DNA of 64,000 nt from Vibrio maritimus (GCA_000755425.1 BBMT01000012.1:62001-126000); one strand, 5' to 3'; positions 30,476-40,968 are shown, numbered from the stretch's first letter. The notes: generated from the sequence alone by a model not told the origin. Program-made: numbers and translations.

Positions 30476-32008
30476 ATGTTGAAGTTAGAACTACTCCCAG
30501 GGCAGCTTACATTAGCTCAGTTACGCCAGATTAGTCGCTCCCCTCTGCATCTGTCATTAAGCCCTCTAGCACTAGATGACATTGAAGCCAGCACACAGAT
30601 TGTTGAGCAAGTGATCGCCGAAGATCGCACCGTCTATGGCATCAACACGGGCTTTGGTTTATTAGCTAACACTCGCATTGAACCAGACGACCTTGAAGTG
30701 CTGCAAAAGAGTATTGTGCTGTCGCACGCAGCGGGAATTGGCAAGCTAATGAGTGATGAAACTGTCAGACTGATGATGGTGCTGAAGATCAATAGCCTAG
30801 CTCGTGGTTTCTCTGGTATTCGCCTTAAGGTCATTAATGCACTGATAGAGTTGGTTAACTCACAAGTGTATCCGTGTGTCCCACAAAAAGGCTCCGTCGG
30901 CGCATCTGGGGATCTCGCCCCACTAGCACACATGAGTACGATTCTGCTTGGTGAAGGTGAAGCGCGTCACAATGGCAAAATCATTAGCGGACTCGAAGCA
31001 CTGCAAATTGCCGGGCTAGAGCCTATTACCCTCGCCCCTAAAGAAGGACTGGCGCTACTCAACGGCACCCAAGCTTCTACCGCCTTTGCGTTAGAAGGAC
31101 TGTTCTTGGCTGAAGATTTGTTTGCGTCAGCTACACTGTGCGGCGCAATGTCAGTAGAGGCCGCGCTGGGTAGTCGTCGACCATTCGATCCGCGCATTCA
31201 TCGCGTACGTGGTCATCGCTCACAAATGGACGCAGCCCACGCTTATCGTCACCTCCTTGGCAATAGCAGTGAAATTGGCAACTCCCACCAAGGCTGCGAA
31301 AAGGTTCAAGATCCGTACTCGCTTCGCTGCCAACCACAAGTCATGGGAGCGTGTTTACAGCAAATCCGCAATGCAGCAGATAGCCTACAAGTGGAAGCTA
31401 ACTCGGTATCGGACAATCCATTAGTGTTCGCTGACGATGGCGATATCATTTCTGGTGGTAACTTCCATGCCGAGCCTGTCGCTATGGCCGCTGATGGTTT
31501 AGCACTGGCTATCGCAGAGATTGGCAGCTTGTCAGAACGAAGAATGGCGTTACTTATCGACAGTGCGCTAAGCAAACTACCGCCATTTTTAGTCGACAAC
31601 GGCGGAGTGAACTCTGGTTTTATGATTGCTCAAGTTACCTCTGCGGCGCTGGCGAGCGAGAATAAAACTTTGGCACACCCTGCTTCTGTAGATAGCTTGC
31701 CAACGTCGGCTAACCAGGAAGATCATGTGTCGATGGCCACGTTTGCTGCGAGAAGACTGAAAGACATGGCGGAGAATACCCGAGGGATCCTTGCTGTCGA
31801 GTACCTTGCTGCCGCGCAAGGGCTCGACTTTAGGGCACCACTGACCTCTGCACCGCTTGTTGAACAGGGTAAACAAATCCTACGAGAAGTCGTGCCGTTT
31901 TACGATAAAGACCGCTATTTTGCTCCAGACATTGCTAAAGCCAACGAGATCATAAAGTTATCGCTCCACAATGCGCTGATGCCAGACAACCTACTACCAA
32001 GTATCTAA
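30476..32008 (+). CDS. hutH: Histidine ammonia-lyase HutH
   Basis: 510 residues. Deaminates histidine to urocanate, first step of the pathway. The MIO cofactor forms from the Ala-Ser-Gly in KGSVGASGDLAPLAHMS (about residue 143). YGINTGFGLLAN and QDPYSLRCQPQVMG are also diagnostic. An AAGGA ribosome site stands just before ATG 30476. Earlier in-frame starts overlap the hutU end and were rejected. Intact; last gene of the hut operon. Confidence 0.94.
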   Translation: MLKLELLPGQLTLAQLRQISRSPLHLSLSPLALDDIEASTQIVEQVIAEDRTVYGINTGFGLLANTRIEPDDLEVLQKSIVLSHAAGIGKLMSDETVRLMMVLKINSLARGFSGIRLKVINALIELVNSQVYPCVPQKGSVGASGDLAPLAHMSTILLGEGEARHNGKIISGLEALQIAGLEPITLAPKEGLALLNGTQASTAFALEGLFLAEDLFASATLCGAMSVEAALGSRRPFDPRIHRVRGHRSQMDAAHAYRHLLGNSSEIGNSHQGCEKVQDPYSLRCQPQVMGACLQQIRNAADSLQVEANSVSDNPLVFADDGDIISGGNFHAEPVAMAADGLALAIAEIGSLSERRMALLIDSALSKLPPFLVDNGGVNSGFMIAQVTSAALASENKTLAHPASVDSLPTSANQEDHVSMATFAARRLKDMAENTRGILAVEYLAAAQGLDFRAPLTSAPLVEQGKQILREVVPFYDKDRYFAPDIAKANEIIKLSLHNALMPDNLLPSI

Positions 32009-32023
32009 CAGCATCACACTACT

Positions 32024-32069
32024 AAATTCACTTGCCTAAATAACGTACTTAATTTGGGTAAGTGAATTT
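32024..32069. terminator. Stem-loop downstream of hutH
   Basis: Arms AAATTCACTTGCCTAAAT and ATTTGGGTAAGTGAATTT pair over 18 positions with two non-Watson-Crick positions and a 10-base loop. The T tract is only three bases, so it is a weak terminator or a 3'-end stabiliser. The rest of 32070-32313 shows no gene. Confidence 0.6.
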
Positions 32070-32313
32070 CTCACCTAATGATAAAATCAACACTTAATGC
32101 GACGTTAGTTCAATTTGTTAGAATATTCGTCCAATAAATGTCATTTTGATGCAAATTACACTAATTTGTAGAAGTGCCTTCCAGAAACAATTCAACTCAT
32201 TCGCTGAACTTATTTTTCATTACTAAATTATGCCTACACTTGCCGGAAGCAAGTGCTCTACTAAACATGCACTGACTCAACGTGCAATTAAAATTTTAAG
32301 AGAAGGTATTGGT

Positions 32314-33763
32314 ATGAGACACACAAAAGTCTTAATTTCATTGGCGGCAGTTGGAATAGCGACCAGCCACTTGTCCATAGTCATGGCTATGTTTCGGCAG
32401 TTGAAAACGGTGTAGCGGCGAGTCGTGCAGCGTTATGTAAGTTCCCAAACGCAAATGGCGAAAAAAACAGTAACTGTGGTTCAGTTCAATGGGAGCCACA
32501 AAGTGTTGAAGGTCCAGAAGGCTTTCCACTATTAGGTCCATCTGACGGTCAAATCGCTAGCGCTGGACTTGTACAGTTTTCGCCACTAAACGAGCAGACC
32601 TCAGATCGCTGGGTAAAAACACCAATCCAATCGGGTTTACAGAACTTTGAATGGACATTCACAGCAAACCACGTTACCCGTGATTGGAAGTACTACATCA
32701 CTAAGCCAAACTGGAATCCAAACCAGGCATTGAGCCGTGACTCATTCGATCTAAACCCTTTCTGTGTGGTCGAAGGCAACATGCAAAAACCGCCAAAACT
32801 AACGACTCACCAGTGTAATGTCCCTGAACGTGAAGGCTACCAAGTGATCCTAGCCTACTGGGATGTAGGTGATACTGCAGCGGCATTTTATAACGTAATT
32901 GATGTGCAGTTTGAAGGCACCACGCCTGGTATTCCAGGCTGGACGCAAGCAGGTACAATCAACCCGACAATGGATCTGAAAGAGGGTGATTCGGTTTATA
33001 CCCGTGTATTTGATGCGAATGGTGAACTACCAAACCTATCCACCAGCATTACCATTAGTTCAAGCGAACAAGGCGCTGCAACCCAATGGTCACACGCATT
33101 GGCAAGCGCTATTAACTCAAGCACGACAGATATAAAAGCAGGCCAAGCTGACAGCAGCGGCAATATCGCTCCAGTATTTGGCGCTAACACTATCTATGTG
33201 GCTGACAATAGTGGACTGGATCGCGTTGAAATTGGCTATGACATCGTAACGACGCTCCAGCATCAGGTGCTGAAGTAGCAGGACTTGAAACGCAATACGT
33301 TATTGGCACCGCGCCAACTGAACTTGCCCTTACTGTCACAGCAGTCGGTCGAGTAGACGTATCGATGAGCGTGTACAACCACGGCCAAGAAACACTAGCT
33401 GGCAGTGAGCTAGCGTTAAACGATGGCGACAGTAAAAATGTTGTCTTAGCTCTGTCTAAATCTGAGCCAGGTCATCACATGTTAGTTACCCGTGTTCGCG
33501 ATGAAAAAGGCAATCTTCTCGATCAAACGACGCAAGATTTCATGCTCGTCGACCAAACTGCACCAACTGACTATGACTTTGTGTTCCCAACAGGTGTGGA
33601 AAACTACACAGAAGGTACCAAAGTACTGGCAAGTGACGGCGCTATTTACCAATGTAAGCCATTCCCACACTCTGGTTACTGCAAACAGTGGTCTCCAACA
33701 GCGACTCAGTTCGAACCAGGTACAGGAAGTCACTGGGATTCAGCTTGGAATAAACTCAACTAA
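32314..33763 (+). CDS. gbpA: GlcNAc/chitin-binding protein GbpA with LPMO domain (two frameshifts here)
   Basis: Secreted colonisation factor that oxidatively cleaves chitin. Signal peptide (residues 1-about 22), then an AA10 LPMO domain. After repair the mature N-terminus is HGYVSAVENGVAASRAALC, giving the copper-binding His. FCVVEGNMQKPP and VPEREGYQVILAYWDVGDTAAAFYNVIDVQF are typical. Two middle domains and a C-terminal chitin-binding module (YQCKPFPHSGYCKQWSP...GTGSHWDSAWNKL) follow. Missing bases near 32372 and 33252 (GCT for GGCT). About 483 residues after repair. Confidence 0.93.
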
Positions 33764-33777
33764 CCACTTCTAGCGCT

Positions 33778-33806
33778 AAGGCTCCTAATCGTTTGGAGCC
33801 TTTTAT
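33778..33806 (+). terminator. Intrinsic terminator after gbpA
   Basis: Stem AAGGCTCC / GGAGCCTT with a 9-base loop followed by a T-rich tail. Confidence 0.85.
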
Positions 33807-33944
33807 TTGTTTGTGCGTTTCCGATTATGCAGCGTTTACCGTTACAACGAAGATACAACCTAAACATTTCCATAACCTTCTGATATATTGAACTTGTTCA
33901 ATTCACAACAATGATGTCAGTTAACCTATAGTAAGGTGATAGAA

Positions 33945-34774
33945 ATGGATCTTCGTCATCTGGTCGCGCTAGGCGGCTTTGTGTGTGCGGTAACCTCCCC
34001 AACCCTAGCTGGTCAATTTCATGTGGCCGGTGGCGCATTTTTTTCCCAAGCAGACACCTCTATCGGTGTGACCAATCCGCAAACAGACATTAACTTTGAC
34101 TTAGATTTTGAGTCGGATTTGAGCCTAAAAGAGCGCTCGACCTTACCTTATCTTTTGGTCGGCTACGATTTTAACGAACGCCATGGCATTTTTTTAGATT
34201 GGCGCAGCTACACCGCAAAGCGAGTAATACTGCCGTTACCAAGCCTTTTAAGATACCTGATTCAAATAAAGAAGTGCAGGCTGGTGCGCGAATAGACTCA
34301 ACCCTCAATATCGATATACTTCGCTTTGGCTACAACTATAAATTTTATGATGGTGAAGATTGGGATTGGAAAGCCTCCATTGGTCTTCACATCATGAATT
34401 TCAATGTCGGTTTTGGGGGCGAACTTGGTGTCCGTCTTGATCAAGATGACCCAACCCTGATTCCAGTCAAAGACGAAGAATTTACCGACCTCACCGCACC
34501 ACTACCCAATATTGGGTTAATCACTGACTATCGGATTACTGACAATTGGCACTTATTGGGCCACGCACAGGTGTTTGCCCTCAGCATTGAGGATATCTCT
34601 GGACTGCTTCTCGATTTAGGTGCTGGCATCGAATACAAGTTCACCGAAGATTTTGGTCTAGCAGCGACTTACAGCTATTACGAGATCAATGTTGACTACG
34701 GCCGAGAATTTGCCGATCTGGATGCCAAGTTTAAGTTCTATGGCCCAATGGCAACACTGGCCTACACGTTCTAA
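33945..34774 (+). CDS. Outer-membrane beta-barrel protein, unknown function (frameshifted here)
   Basis: About 276 residues after repair. Signal peptide MDLRHLVALGGFVCAVTSPTLA. Barrel-like strands include LPYLLVGYDFNERHGIFLDW, INIDILRFGYNYKFYD and IGLHIMNFNVGFGG, ending in MATLAYTF with a terminal Phe. A missing C near 34209 (AGCTAC for AGCCTAC) breaks the frame at DWRS|LHRKASNTAVTKPF. It resembles the Vibrio outer-membrane beta-barrel group related to OmpW-like small barrels, but the family was not confirmed. Transcribed alone. Confidence 0.68.
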
Positions 34775-34808
34775 TCACAAAACTTCTACATCAGGAACAT
34801 AGAGATAC

Positions 34809-34840
34809 AAAAAAGCCCATCATTATCCGATGGGCTTTTT
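34809..34840. terminator. Bidirectional terminator between convergent genes
   Basis: AAAAAAGCCCATC / GATGGGCTTTTT stem with A/T tracts on both sides. Confidence 0.87.
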
Positions 34841-34855
34841 AATATCAAACGAGGC

Positions 34856-36483
34856 TTACGCTTCAGCAGGTTGCTCGACCAGATCTTCAACCATGGCAAT
34901 GGCAAGTGCCTCTGCAACTTTGATACCGTCGATACCAGCAGAAAGAATACCGCCCGCGTAACCTGCACCTTCACCCGCTGGGTAGAAGCCTTTCAGGTTA
35001 ACGCTTTGATAATCTTTACCACGCTTAATGCAAACTGGTGAAGAAGTACGAGTTTCAACACCGGTCAATAGGCCATCTGCACCAGAGAAACCTTTGATCT
35101 TCTTATCGAATGCAGGGATCGCTTCACGAATGGCTTCAATAGCGAAATCCGGTAGCGCTTTCGACAAGTCTGTGAGTTTGATACCTGGCGTGAACGACGG
35201 TTCCACATCACCTAGTGCGCTTGGATCGTTACCTTTCAGGAAATCACCAATCTTCTGTGCAGGCGCATCGTAGTTTTCACCGCCTAGGATGTAAGCGTTG
35301 CTTTCTAGCTCACGCTGGAAGCGAATACCAGCTAGTGGGTCACCTGGGTAATCTTGCTCTGGCGAGATACCCACTACAATCGCACTGTTGGCATTGCGCT
35401 CTGCACGCGAGTATTGGCTCATACCATTAGTCACCACGCGACCTTCTTCCGACGTCGCAGCAACAACGGTTCCGCCTGGGCACATACAGAAGCTGTATAC
35501 CGTACGACCATTTTTACAATGGTGAACCAGTTTGTAGTCAGCTGCACCTAGGATTGGGTTGCCTGCATTTGGACCAAAGCGAGCTTCATCAATCACTGAT
35601 TGCTTGTGTTCAACACGGAAGCCCACAGAGAATGGTTTCGCTTCCATGTACACACCGCGTTCATGCAGCATTTCAAACGTATCACGAGCACTGTGACCAA
35701 CAGCTAGCACTACGTAGCGAGTTTTGATCTCTTCGCCGTTCGACAGTGTAAGACCCGTGATTTGGTCGTTTTCCATGTGAATGTCATCAACACGCGTGCT
35801 AAAGCGGATCTCGCCGCCCAGCTCTAGAATCGTGGCGCGCATCTTTTCAATCATGGTCACCAACTTAAAGGTACCAATGTGAGGTTTACTCACATAAAGG
35901 ATCTCTTCAGGTGCACCCGCAGCCACGAATTCCTCAATAACTTTACGGCCATAATGTTTTGGATCTTTCACTTGGCTGTAGAGCTTACCATCGGAGAATG
36001 TACCCGCACCGCCTTCGCCAAACTGTACGTTCGATTCAGGGTTAAGTGTACGCTTACGCCAGAAACCAAAGGTATCTTTAGTACGCTCGCGAACCTCTTT
36101 GCCACGTTCAACAATAATTGGCTTAAAGCCATTTGTGCCAAAATCAGTCCTGCAAACAAGCCACATGGACCAAAACCGATGACCACTGGTCGCTCAGTTT
36201 GATTTACTGGTGCTTTCGCAACAAACTTGTACTCCATGTCTGGAGTTACTTTGACGTGTGGGTCATCAGCAAACTTCTCTAGCAGAGCCGCTTCATTCTT
36301 CACTTCAACATCTAGGGTGTAGATGAGCAAGATGCGTGTTTTCTTACGCGCATCATAGCCACGCTTAAACACATTAAATGAGATAACTTGGTCTGAAGAA
36401 ATACCGAGTTTAGTTAGGATGGCTTGAGAAATTTCGCCTTCCTCGTGATCAAGAGGAAGTTTGATTTCAGTTAAACGTATCAT
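34856..36483 (-). CDS. COG2509-type FAD-dependent oxidoreductase (frameshifted here)
   Basis: About 542 residues. N-terminal domain (1-90, KRGYDARKKTRILLIYTLDVEV), then a Rossmann FAD site RPVVIGFGPCGLFAGLILAQMG. Next come FGEGGAGTFSDGKLYSQVKDP and CPGGTVVAATSEEG, and at the C-terminus GFYPAGEGAGYAGGILSAGIDGIKVAEAL. This is the uncharacterised dehydrogenase family COG2509. A missing G near 36138 (ATGGC for ATGGGC) breaks QMGFKPIIVERGKE. Substrate unknown. Often monocistronic, as here. Confidence 0.82.
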
Positions 36484-36734
36484 GGAGGGTCTCGCGTCGT
36501 TGGTGTCTTAGCTTGCAAGCCAATTCCCTAAACGGATAGCTTAAACAATAAGCTTAAACGGATGGCTTGCTCGCTCACAATGGCGCGCATTTTACGTTAA
36601 CTTGATTTGTCTGTCATACTTAATTGCGACTTAGACGGGTGATAAAGGGATCAAGTAACGCCAAGATATTGAATTTTGCGCTCGGATCAGTATTATCGCC
36701 CCTCCACAAATTTGGCTAATAAGAGTTCACCATC

Positions 36735-37058
36735 ATGGCATTTGTCGTTACCGATAACTGTATTCAATGTAAATATACCGACTGTGTAGCGGTATGCCCT
36801 GCGGACGCCTTTCACGAAGGACCCAATTTCATGGTGATCAACCCAATCGAATGCATTGACTGTGGCCTATGCGTACCAGAGTGTGACGCTCAAGCCATTT
36901 TCCAAGAAGATGAGCTCACCGATGACCAACACGTGTTTATCGAACTCAACGCAGAGCTTTCTGAAGTGTGGCCAGTTCAAACTGAAGTCAAACCAGCAAT
37001 GGATGAAGCAGAAAAGTGGAACGGTGTGCCTAACAAGCTAGGCATGTTGGAGAAGTAA
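36735..37058 (+). CDS. fdxA: Seven-iron ferredoxin FdxA
   Basis: 107 residues. Two cluster motifs: CIQCKYTDCVAVCP (3Fe-4S plus one Cys of the 4Fe-4S) and CIDCGLCVPECD (4Fe-4S). The C-terminal extension SEVWPVQTEVKPAMDEAEKW is characteristic of the FdxA 7Fe class. Cytoplasmic low-potential electron carrier; partner unknown. Intact, with GAG-type ribosome site and its own terminator. Confidence 0.9.
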   Translation: MAFVVTDNCIQCKYTDCVAVCPADAFHEGPNFMVINPIECIDCGLCVPECDAQAIFQEDELTDDQHVFIELNAELSEVWPVQTEVKPAMDEAEKWNGVPNKLGMLEK

Positions 37059-37088
37059 TTACTACGGCTGGCTTCAAATACCAACTAT

Positions 37089-37126
37089 AAAAAAGGCGTC
37101 GCTCATTCATGAGTAACGCCTTTTTT
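37089..37126. terminator. Intrinsic terminator after fdxA
   Basis: AAAAAAGGCGT / ACGCCTTTTTT stem, likely bidirectional, serving fdxA and the convergent methyltransferase gene. Confidence 0.88.
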
Positions 37127-37166
37127 GAATCTGTACTAGCTAGGTATAACAATCAATCTTGTTCGA

Positions 37167-37901
37167 TCAACTGTGCTGACGACGATAGTTATCCATAATA
37201 ATCCCAGTCGCCATAGCCACATTTAACGATTCTGCGCCGCCGAACGCCGGAATAGTGATTTTATCCGTAACATATTGCTCAGCTTCAGCGCGTACACCGT
37301 GCGACTCACTGCCCATCAACAAGATGCCTTGCTGAGAAAAGTTTGTCGTATGAACGCTCTCCCCTTCTAAGAACGCTCCATATACGGGTATTTTTGCTTC
37401 ATTGAGATAGCGAGGTAAGTCGAGCAGCGTGACCTGAACGCGTCCAAAACTGCCCATCGTAGCGCGGATTGTTTTAGGGTTATACGGGTCCGCACAATCC
37501 GTACTGGCGACAATGTGTTTAATGCCGTACCAATCAGCAATACGAATGATGGTGCCTAGGTTCCCAGGATCAGAAACGCCATCTAGGGCGATCATCATAC
37601 CTTTGGGTTCCGGCGCATCTGTCTTAGGGATTTCAACCACTGCAACCGCTGCATTATTACTAACAAGCGAGCTCGCTTTTGTTAGCTCATCTAAGGTAGC
37701 TTCAATACACTCATAAGCATCAAGCTCAGTAGCATGCTTAGCTAAAAACTCTGATGTGGCAAAGACTTGCTTTACCTTCAATGAAGTCGCGACAAGCTCA
37801 AGCACATTCTTTTCGCCTTCAACCAAAAATAGGCCGTGTGCTTTACGCTGTTTTTTCTGCCCAAGGGCTCTCAGCAATTTTAGTTGGTTTTTTGAAATCA
37901 T
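37167..37901 (-). CDS. SpoU/TrmH-family RNA 2'-O-methyltransferase
   Basis: 244 residues. N-terminal substrate-binding domain (LVEGEKNVLELV). The C-terminal SPOUT knot has motif 1 VSDPGNLGTIIRIADWYG, motif 2 ILLMGSESHGV and motif 3 IPAFGGAESLNVAMATGIIMDNYRRQ. It uses AdoMet to methylate ribose in rRNA or tRNA; the target nucleotide cannot be read from the sequence. Intact, monocistronic. Confidence 0.88.
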   Translation of the reverse strand: MISKNQLKLLRALGQKKQRKAHGLFLVEGEKNVLELVATSLKVKQVFATSEFLAKHATELDAYECIEATLDELTKASSLVSNNAAVAVVEIPKTDAPEPKGMMIALDGVSDPGNLGTIIRIADWYGIKHIVASTDCADPYNPKTIRATMGSFGRVQVTLLDLPRYLNEAKIPVYGAFLEGESVHTTNFSQQGILLMGSESHGVRAEAEQYVTDKITIPAFGGAESLNVAMATGIIMDNYRRQHS

Positions 37902-38162
37902 TGTCTTACCTCAGATAAAAGCGGGCGCATTATATACTTAATTGGCAAAACTATGCGAGCACGGATACTAGCCCGGATTTGAGCAATGCTATCAGCATAG
38001 ACAAGAATAGATCGCCTTTACGTTAGAGAAGAGGGGGAAATTTGCCACCAGCTTCATATACATACGCTATATACCAACACCCATAATCGACAAAACTCAT
38101 ACTTTTGAAGCCAAATTATCGTTTTTCGATCAAACTAAGGAAAATCACTAATCAACCCCGAC

Positions 38163-38178
38163 TAGCAAACGTTTCCCT
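38163..38178. promoter_or_regulatory. PurR-like operator upstream of codBA
   Basis: TAGCAAACGTTTCCCT matches the core GCAAACGTTT of the PurR box. It lies 215 bp before codB, consistent with known purine/pyrimidine control of codBA in enterics. Confidence 0.6.
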
Positions 38179-38184
38179 AGTTTG

Positions 38185-38216
38185 GATGGAAATTAATTTG
38201 CAAAATAATTTCCATC
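38185..38216. promoter_or_regulatory. Perfect 11-bp dyad before codB
   Basis: GATGGAAATTA / TAATTTCCATC with a 10-base spacer, only 6 bp downstream of the PurR-like box. Operator or RNA hairpin. The remaining 37902-38393 stretch shows no gene. Confidence 0.6.
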
Positions 38217-38393
38217 AATGATTTTATTAACCTTATGATTAATAGGCACTAATAATGTCAGCCTAAAAAAAATCGTAATTTTTGAAGAATTCAGCGCTTG
38301 ACTCTGTGATTTACATCACCATAATACGCGCCGTTTGCCTGAAATACAGGTAAACGTACGAAAAAACAGATTTAGTGAATTGTGAGGTATCAG

Positions 38394-39638
38394 ATGTCTG
38401 CGGATAACAACTACAGTTTAGGGCCAGTTCCGGCAACGGCCAGGAAGGGAGTCGCTTCATTAACCATGGTAATGCTTGGTTTGACTTTCTTCTCCGCAAG
38501 TATGTGGACCGGTGGCTCCCTCGGTACTGGACTTGCTTTCAATGATTTCTTCCTCGCTGTTCTCATCGGTAACCTCATCCTCGGTATTTACACTTCTTTC
38601 CTCGGTTACATCGGCGCTTCTACTGGTCTCTCTACTCACCTTCTTGCTCGTTTCTCTTTCGGTTCTAAAGGCTCTTGGCTTCCTTCTGTACTCCTTGGTG
38701 GCACTCAAGTTGGTTGGTTTGGTGTTGGCGTGGCAATGTTTGCCATCCCAGTACAAAAAGCAACAGGTATTGATACCAACATTCTAATTTTGGTAAGCGG
38801 CCTTCTAATGACAGCGACGGTCTACTTTGGTATCTCTGCTCTGATGGTGTTGTCGGCAGTCGCGGTTCCTGCTATCGCTATTCTAGGTGGTTATTCAGTA
38901 CTAACGGCGGTAGATAGCGCAGGTGGTGTTACCGAGCTACAAAAAATCCAACCCACTGAACCATTGGATTTCTCCGTTGCTCTTGCGATGGTAGTAGGTT
39001 CGTTTGTAAGCGCGGGTACACTTACCGCTGACTTCGTGCGCTTCGGTAAGAAGCCGATGGGCGCGGTGTTCATTACCATGGTAGCGTTCTTTATTGGTAA
39101 CTCGCTGATGTTCATCTTTGGCGCTGCAGGTGCGTCAGTAACAGGTCAATCGGATATCTCTGAAGTGATGATCGCTCAAGGTCTATTGCTACCTGCTATC
39201 ATCGTATTAGGCCTGAACATTTGGACCACCAACGATAACGCGCTTTACGCTTCTGGCCTTGGTTTCTCAAACGTGACCGGATTACCAAGTAAATACTTGT
39301 CGATGGCGAACGGTGTTGTCGGAACATTGTGTGCACTTTGGCTATACAACAACTTTGTTGGTTGGCTAACGTTCCTATCGCTGGCTATTCCACCGATTGG
39401 CGGCGTGATCATCGCAGACTTCTTGATCAACCGTAAGCGTTACGCAAATTTTGAAACAGCAAAATTCCAAACGGTAAACTGGGCAGGTATCATTGCCGTC
39501 GCACTGGGCGTCGCTGCTGGTAACTTCTTACCAGGCGTTGTGCCACTAAATGCCGTACTGGGTGGCGCTTTAAGCTATCTTGTACTAAACCGTCTTCTTA
39601 ATGCAAAAACCGCTCAGCTAGAAAACGCTGACGCTTAA
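38394..39638 (+). CDS. codB: Cytosine permease CodB
   Basis: 414 residues, 12 membrane helices, NCS1 family proton/cytosine symporter. SLGPVPATARKGVASLTMVMLGLTFFSASMWTGGSLGTG is the typical N-terminus. GLNIWTTNDNALYASGLGF and the loop FVSAGTLTADFVRFGK are family landmarks. ATG 38394 has a GTGAGG-like ribosome site; the in-frame ATG 12 bp upstream is less well placed. Codons 41-115 show a conspicuous preference for pyrimidine-ending codons. Intact, 19 bp before codA. Confidence 0.92.
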   Translation: MSADNNYSLGPVPATARKGVASLTMVMLGLTFFSASMWTGGSLGTGLAFNDFFLAVLIGNLILGIYTSFLGYIGASTGLSTHLLARFSFGSKGSWLPSVLLGGTQVGWFGVGVAMFAIPVQKATGIDTNILILVSGLLMTATVYFGISALMVLSAVAVPAIAILGGYSVLTAVDSAGGVTELQKIQPTEPLDFSVALAMVVGSFVSAGTLTADFVRFGKKPMGAVFITMVAFFIGNSLMFIFGAAGASVTGQSDISEVMIAQGLLLPAIIVLGLNIWTTNDNALYASGLGFSNVTGLPSKYLSMANGVVGTLCALWLYNNFVGWLTFLSLAIPPIGGVIIADFLINRKRYANFETAKFQTVNWAGIIAVALGVAAGNFLPGVVPLNAVLGGALSYLVLNRLLNAKTAQLENADA

Positions 39639-39657
39639 TTACTAGGAATTTGATGCC

Positions 39658-40935
39658 ATGTCATCTTTGCTTATTCAGAACGCAACCATCAATGGTCAAC
39701 AAGGCCAGTTCGACATTCTTATCGAAGAAGGTGTGTTCAAAGCGATTGAAACAGCAGGAACCACATCGTTCACTGCTGACCGTGTGATTGACGCAACAGG
39801 CCAAATGGCGACCGCGCCATTTTGTGAGCCACACATCCACCTCGACACGACGCAAACTGCTGGCGAACCGAGCTGGAACATTTCTGGTACGCTGTTTGAA
39901 GGTATCGAGCGCTGGGCAGAGCGCAAAGCTATGCTTTCTATTGAAGATGTGAAAAGCCGTGCTAAGCAAACTTTGAAATGGCAGATCGCCAACGGTGTTC
40001 AACACGTGCGTACCCACGTCGATGTGTCTGACCCAACGCTCACCGCACTTAAAGCGATGGTTGAAGTGCGCGAAGAGATGAAGCAATGGGTAGACATCCA
40101 AATCGTGGCATTCCCACAAGAAGGCATTTTGTCTTATCCAAATGGCAAAGAGCTACTTGAAGAAGCAGTAAAGCTAGGTGCAGACGTCATTGGCGCTATC
40201 CCACACTTCGAGTTCACTCGTGAATACGGTGTGGAATCTCTGCACTACGTGTTTGAGTTGGCGCGTAAATACGACTGCTTGATTGATGTTCACTGTGACG
40301 AGATCGATGATGAACAATCGCGCTTTGTAGAAACACTTGCAGCCTTAGCACACAAGTTCGACATGGGTGATCGCGTAACTGCAAGCCACACAACGGCAAT
40401 GGGTTCATACAATGGGGCCTACGCGTCACGACTATTTAGACTGCTAAAGATGTCTGGCATTAGCTTCGTAGCAAACCCATTGGTGAACATTCACCTTCAA
40501 GGCCGCTTCGATGACTATCCGAAACGTCGCGGTGTTACTCGCGTCAAAGAAATGCTGGCAGCAAACATCAACGTTTGTTTTGGTCATGACGATGTGTTTG
40601 ACCCTTGGTACCCACTAGGCACAGCGAATATGCTGCAAGTTCTGCACATGGGACTGCATGTTTGCCAAGTGATGGGTTACGACCAAATCAACCAATCGTT
40701 GGATATGATCAGTCACAACTCAGCCAAGGCACTAAACATTCACCGCAGCTATGGAATTGAAGCTGGCAAACCTGGCAGCCTGTTGTTGCTACCTGCGGAA
40801 AATGGCTTTGATGCCGTTCGCCGTCAAGTTCCTGTGGGCTACTCTATCCGCAAAGGTGAAGTGATTGCACACACCAAACCGGCAGAAACCTCCATTAACC
40901 TAGGCACTGAAGAAAGCGTCACATTCCGACGTTAA
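39658..40935 (+). CDS. codA: Cytosine deaminase CodA
   Basis: 425 residues. Deaminates cytosine to uracil for pyrimidine salvage. Amidohydrolase TIM barrel with metal ligands in EPHIHLDTTQTAG, HCDEIDDEQSRF (His and catalytic Glu) and GHDDVFDPWYPLG (Asp). TASHTTAMGSY matches the E. coli enzyme. An AGGA ribosome site precedes the ATG. Forms a two-gene operon with codB and ends at a strong terminator. Intact. Confidence 0.93.
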   Translation: MSSLLIQNATINGQQGQFDILIEEGVFKAIETAGTTSFTADRVIDATGQMATAPFCEPHIHLDTTQTAGEPSWNISGTLFEGIERWAERKAMLSIEDVKSRAKQTLKWQIANGVQHVRTHVDVSDPTLTALKAMVEVREEMKQWVDIQIVAFPQEGILSYPNGKELLEEAVKLGADVIGAIPHFEFTREYGVESLHYVFELARKYDCLIDVHCDEIDDEQSRFVETLAALAHKFDMGDRVTASHTTAMGSYNGAYASRLFRLLKMSGISFVANPLVNIHLQGRFDDYPKRRGVTRVKEMLAANINVCFGHDDVFDPWYPLGTANMLQVLHMGLHVCQVMGYDQINQSLDMISHNSAKALNIHRSYGIEAGKPGSLLLLPAENGFDAVRRQVPVGYSIRKGEVIAHTKPAETSINLGTEESVTFRR

Positions 40936-40968
40936 TTATCTTCACCTGCGAGGCTAACCTCAAAACAC

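Noticed and set aside
38460..38787. Open antisense (98 aa) and alternative plus-frame (91 aa) reading frames inside codB
   Set aside because: They follow from the pyrimidine-biased codons of codB, lack ribosome sites and encode low-complexity peptides.
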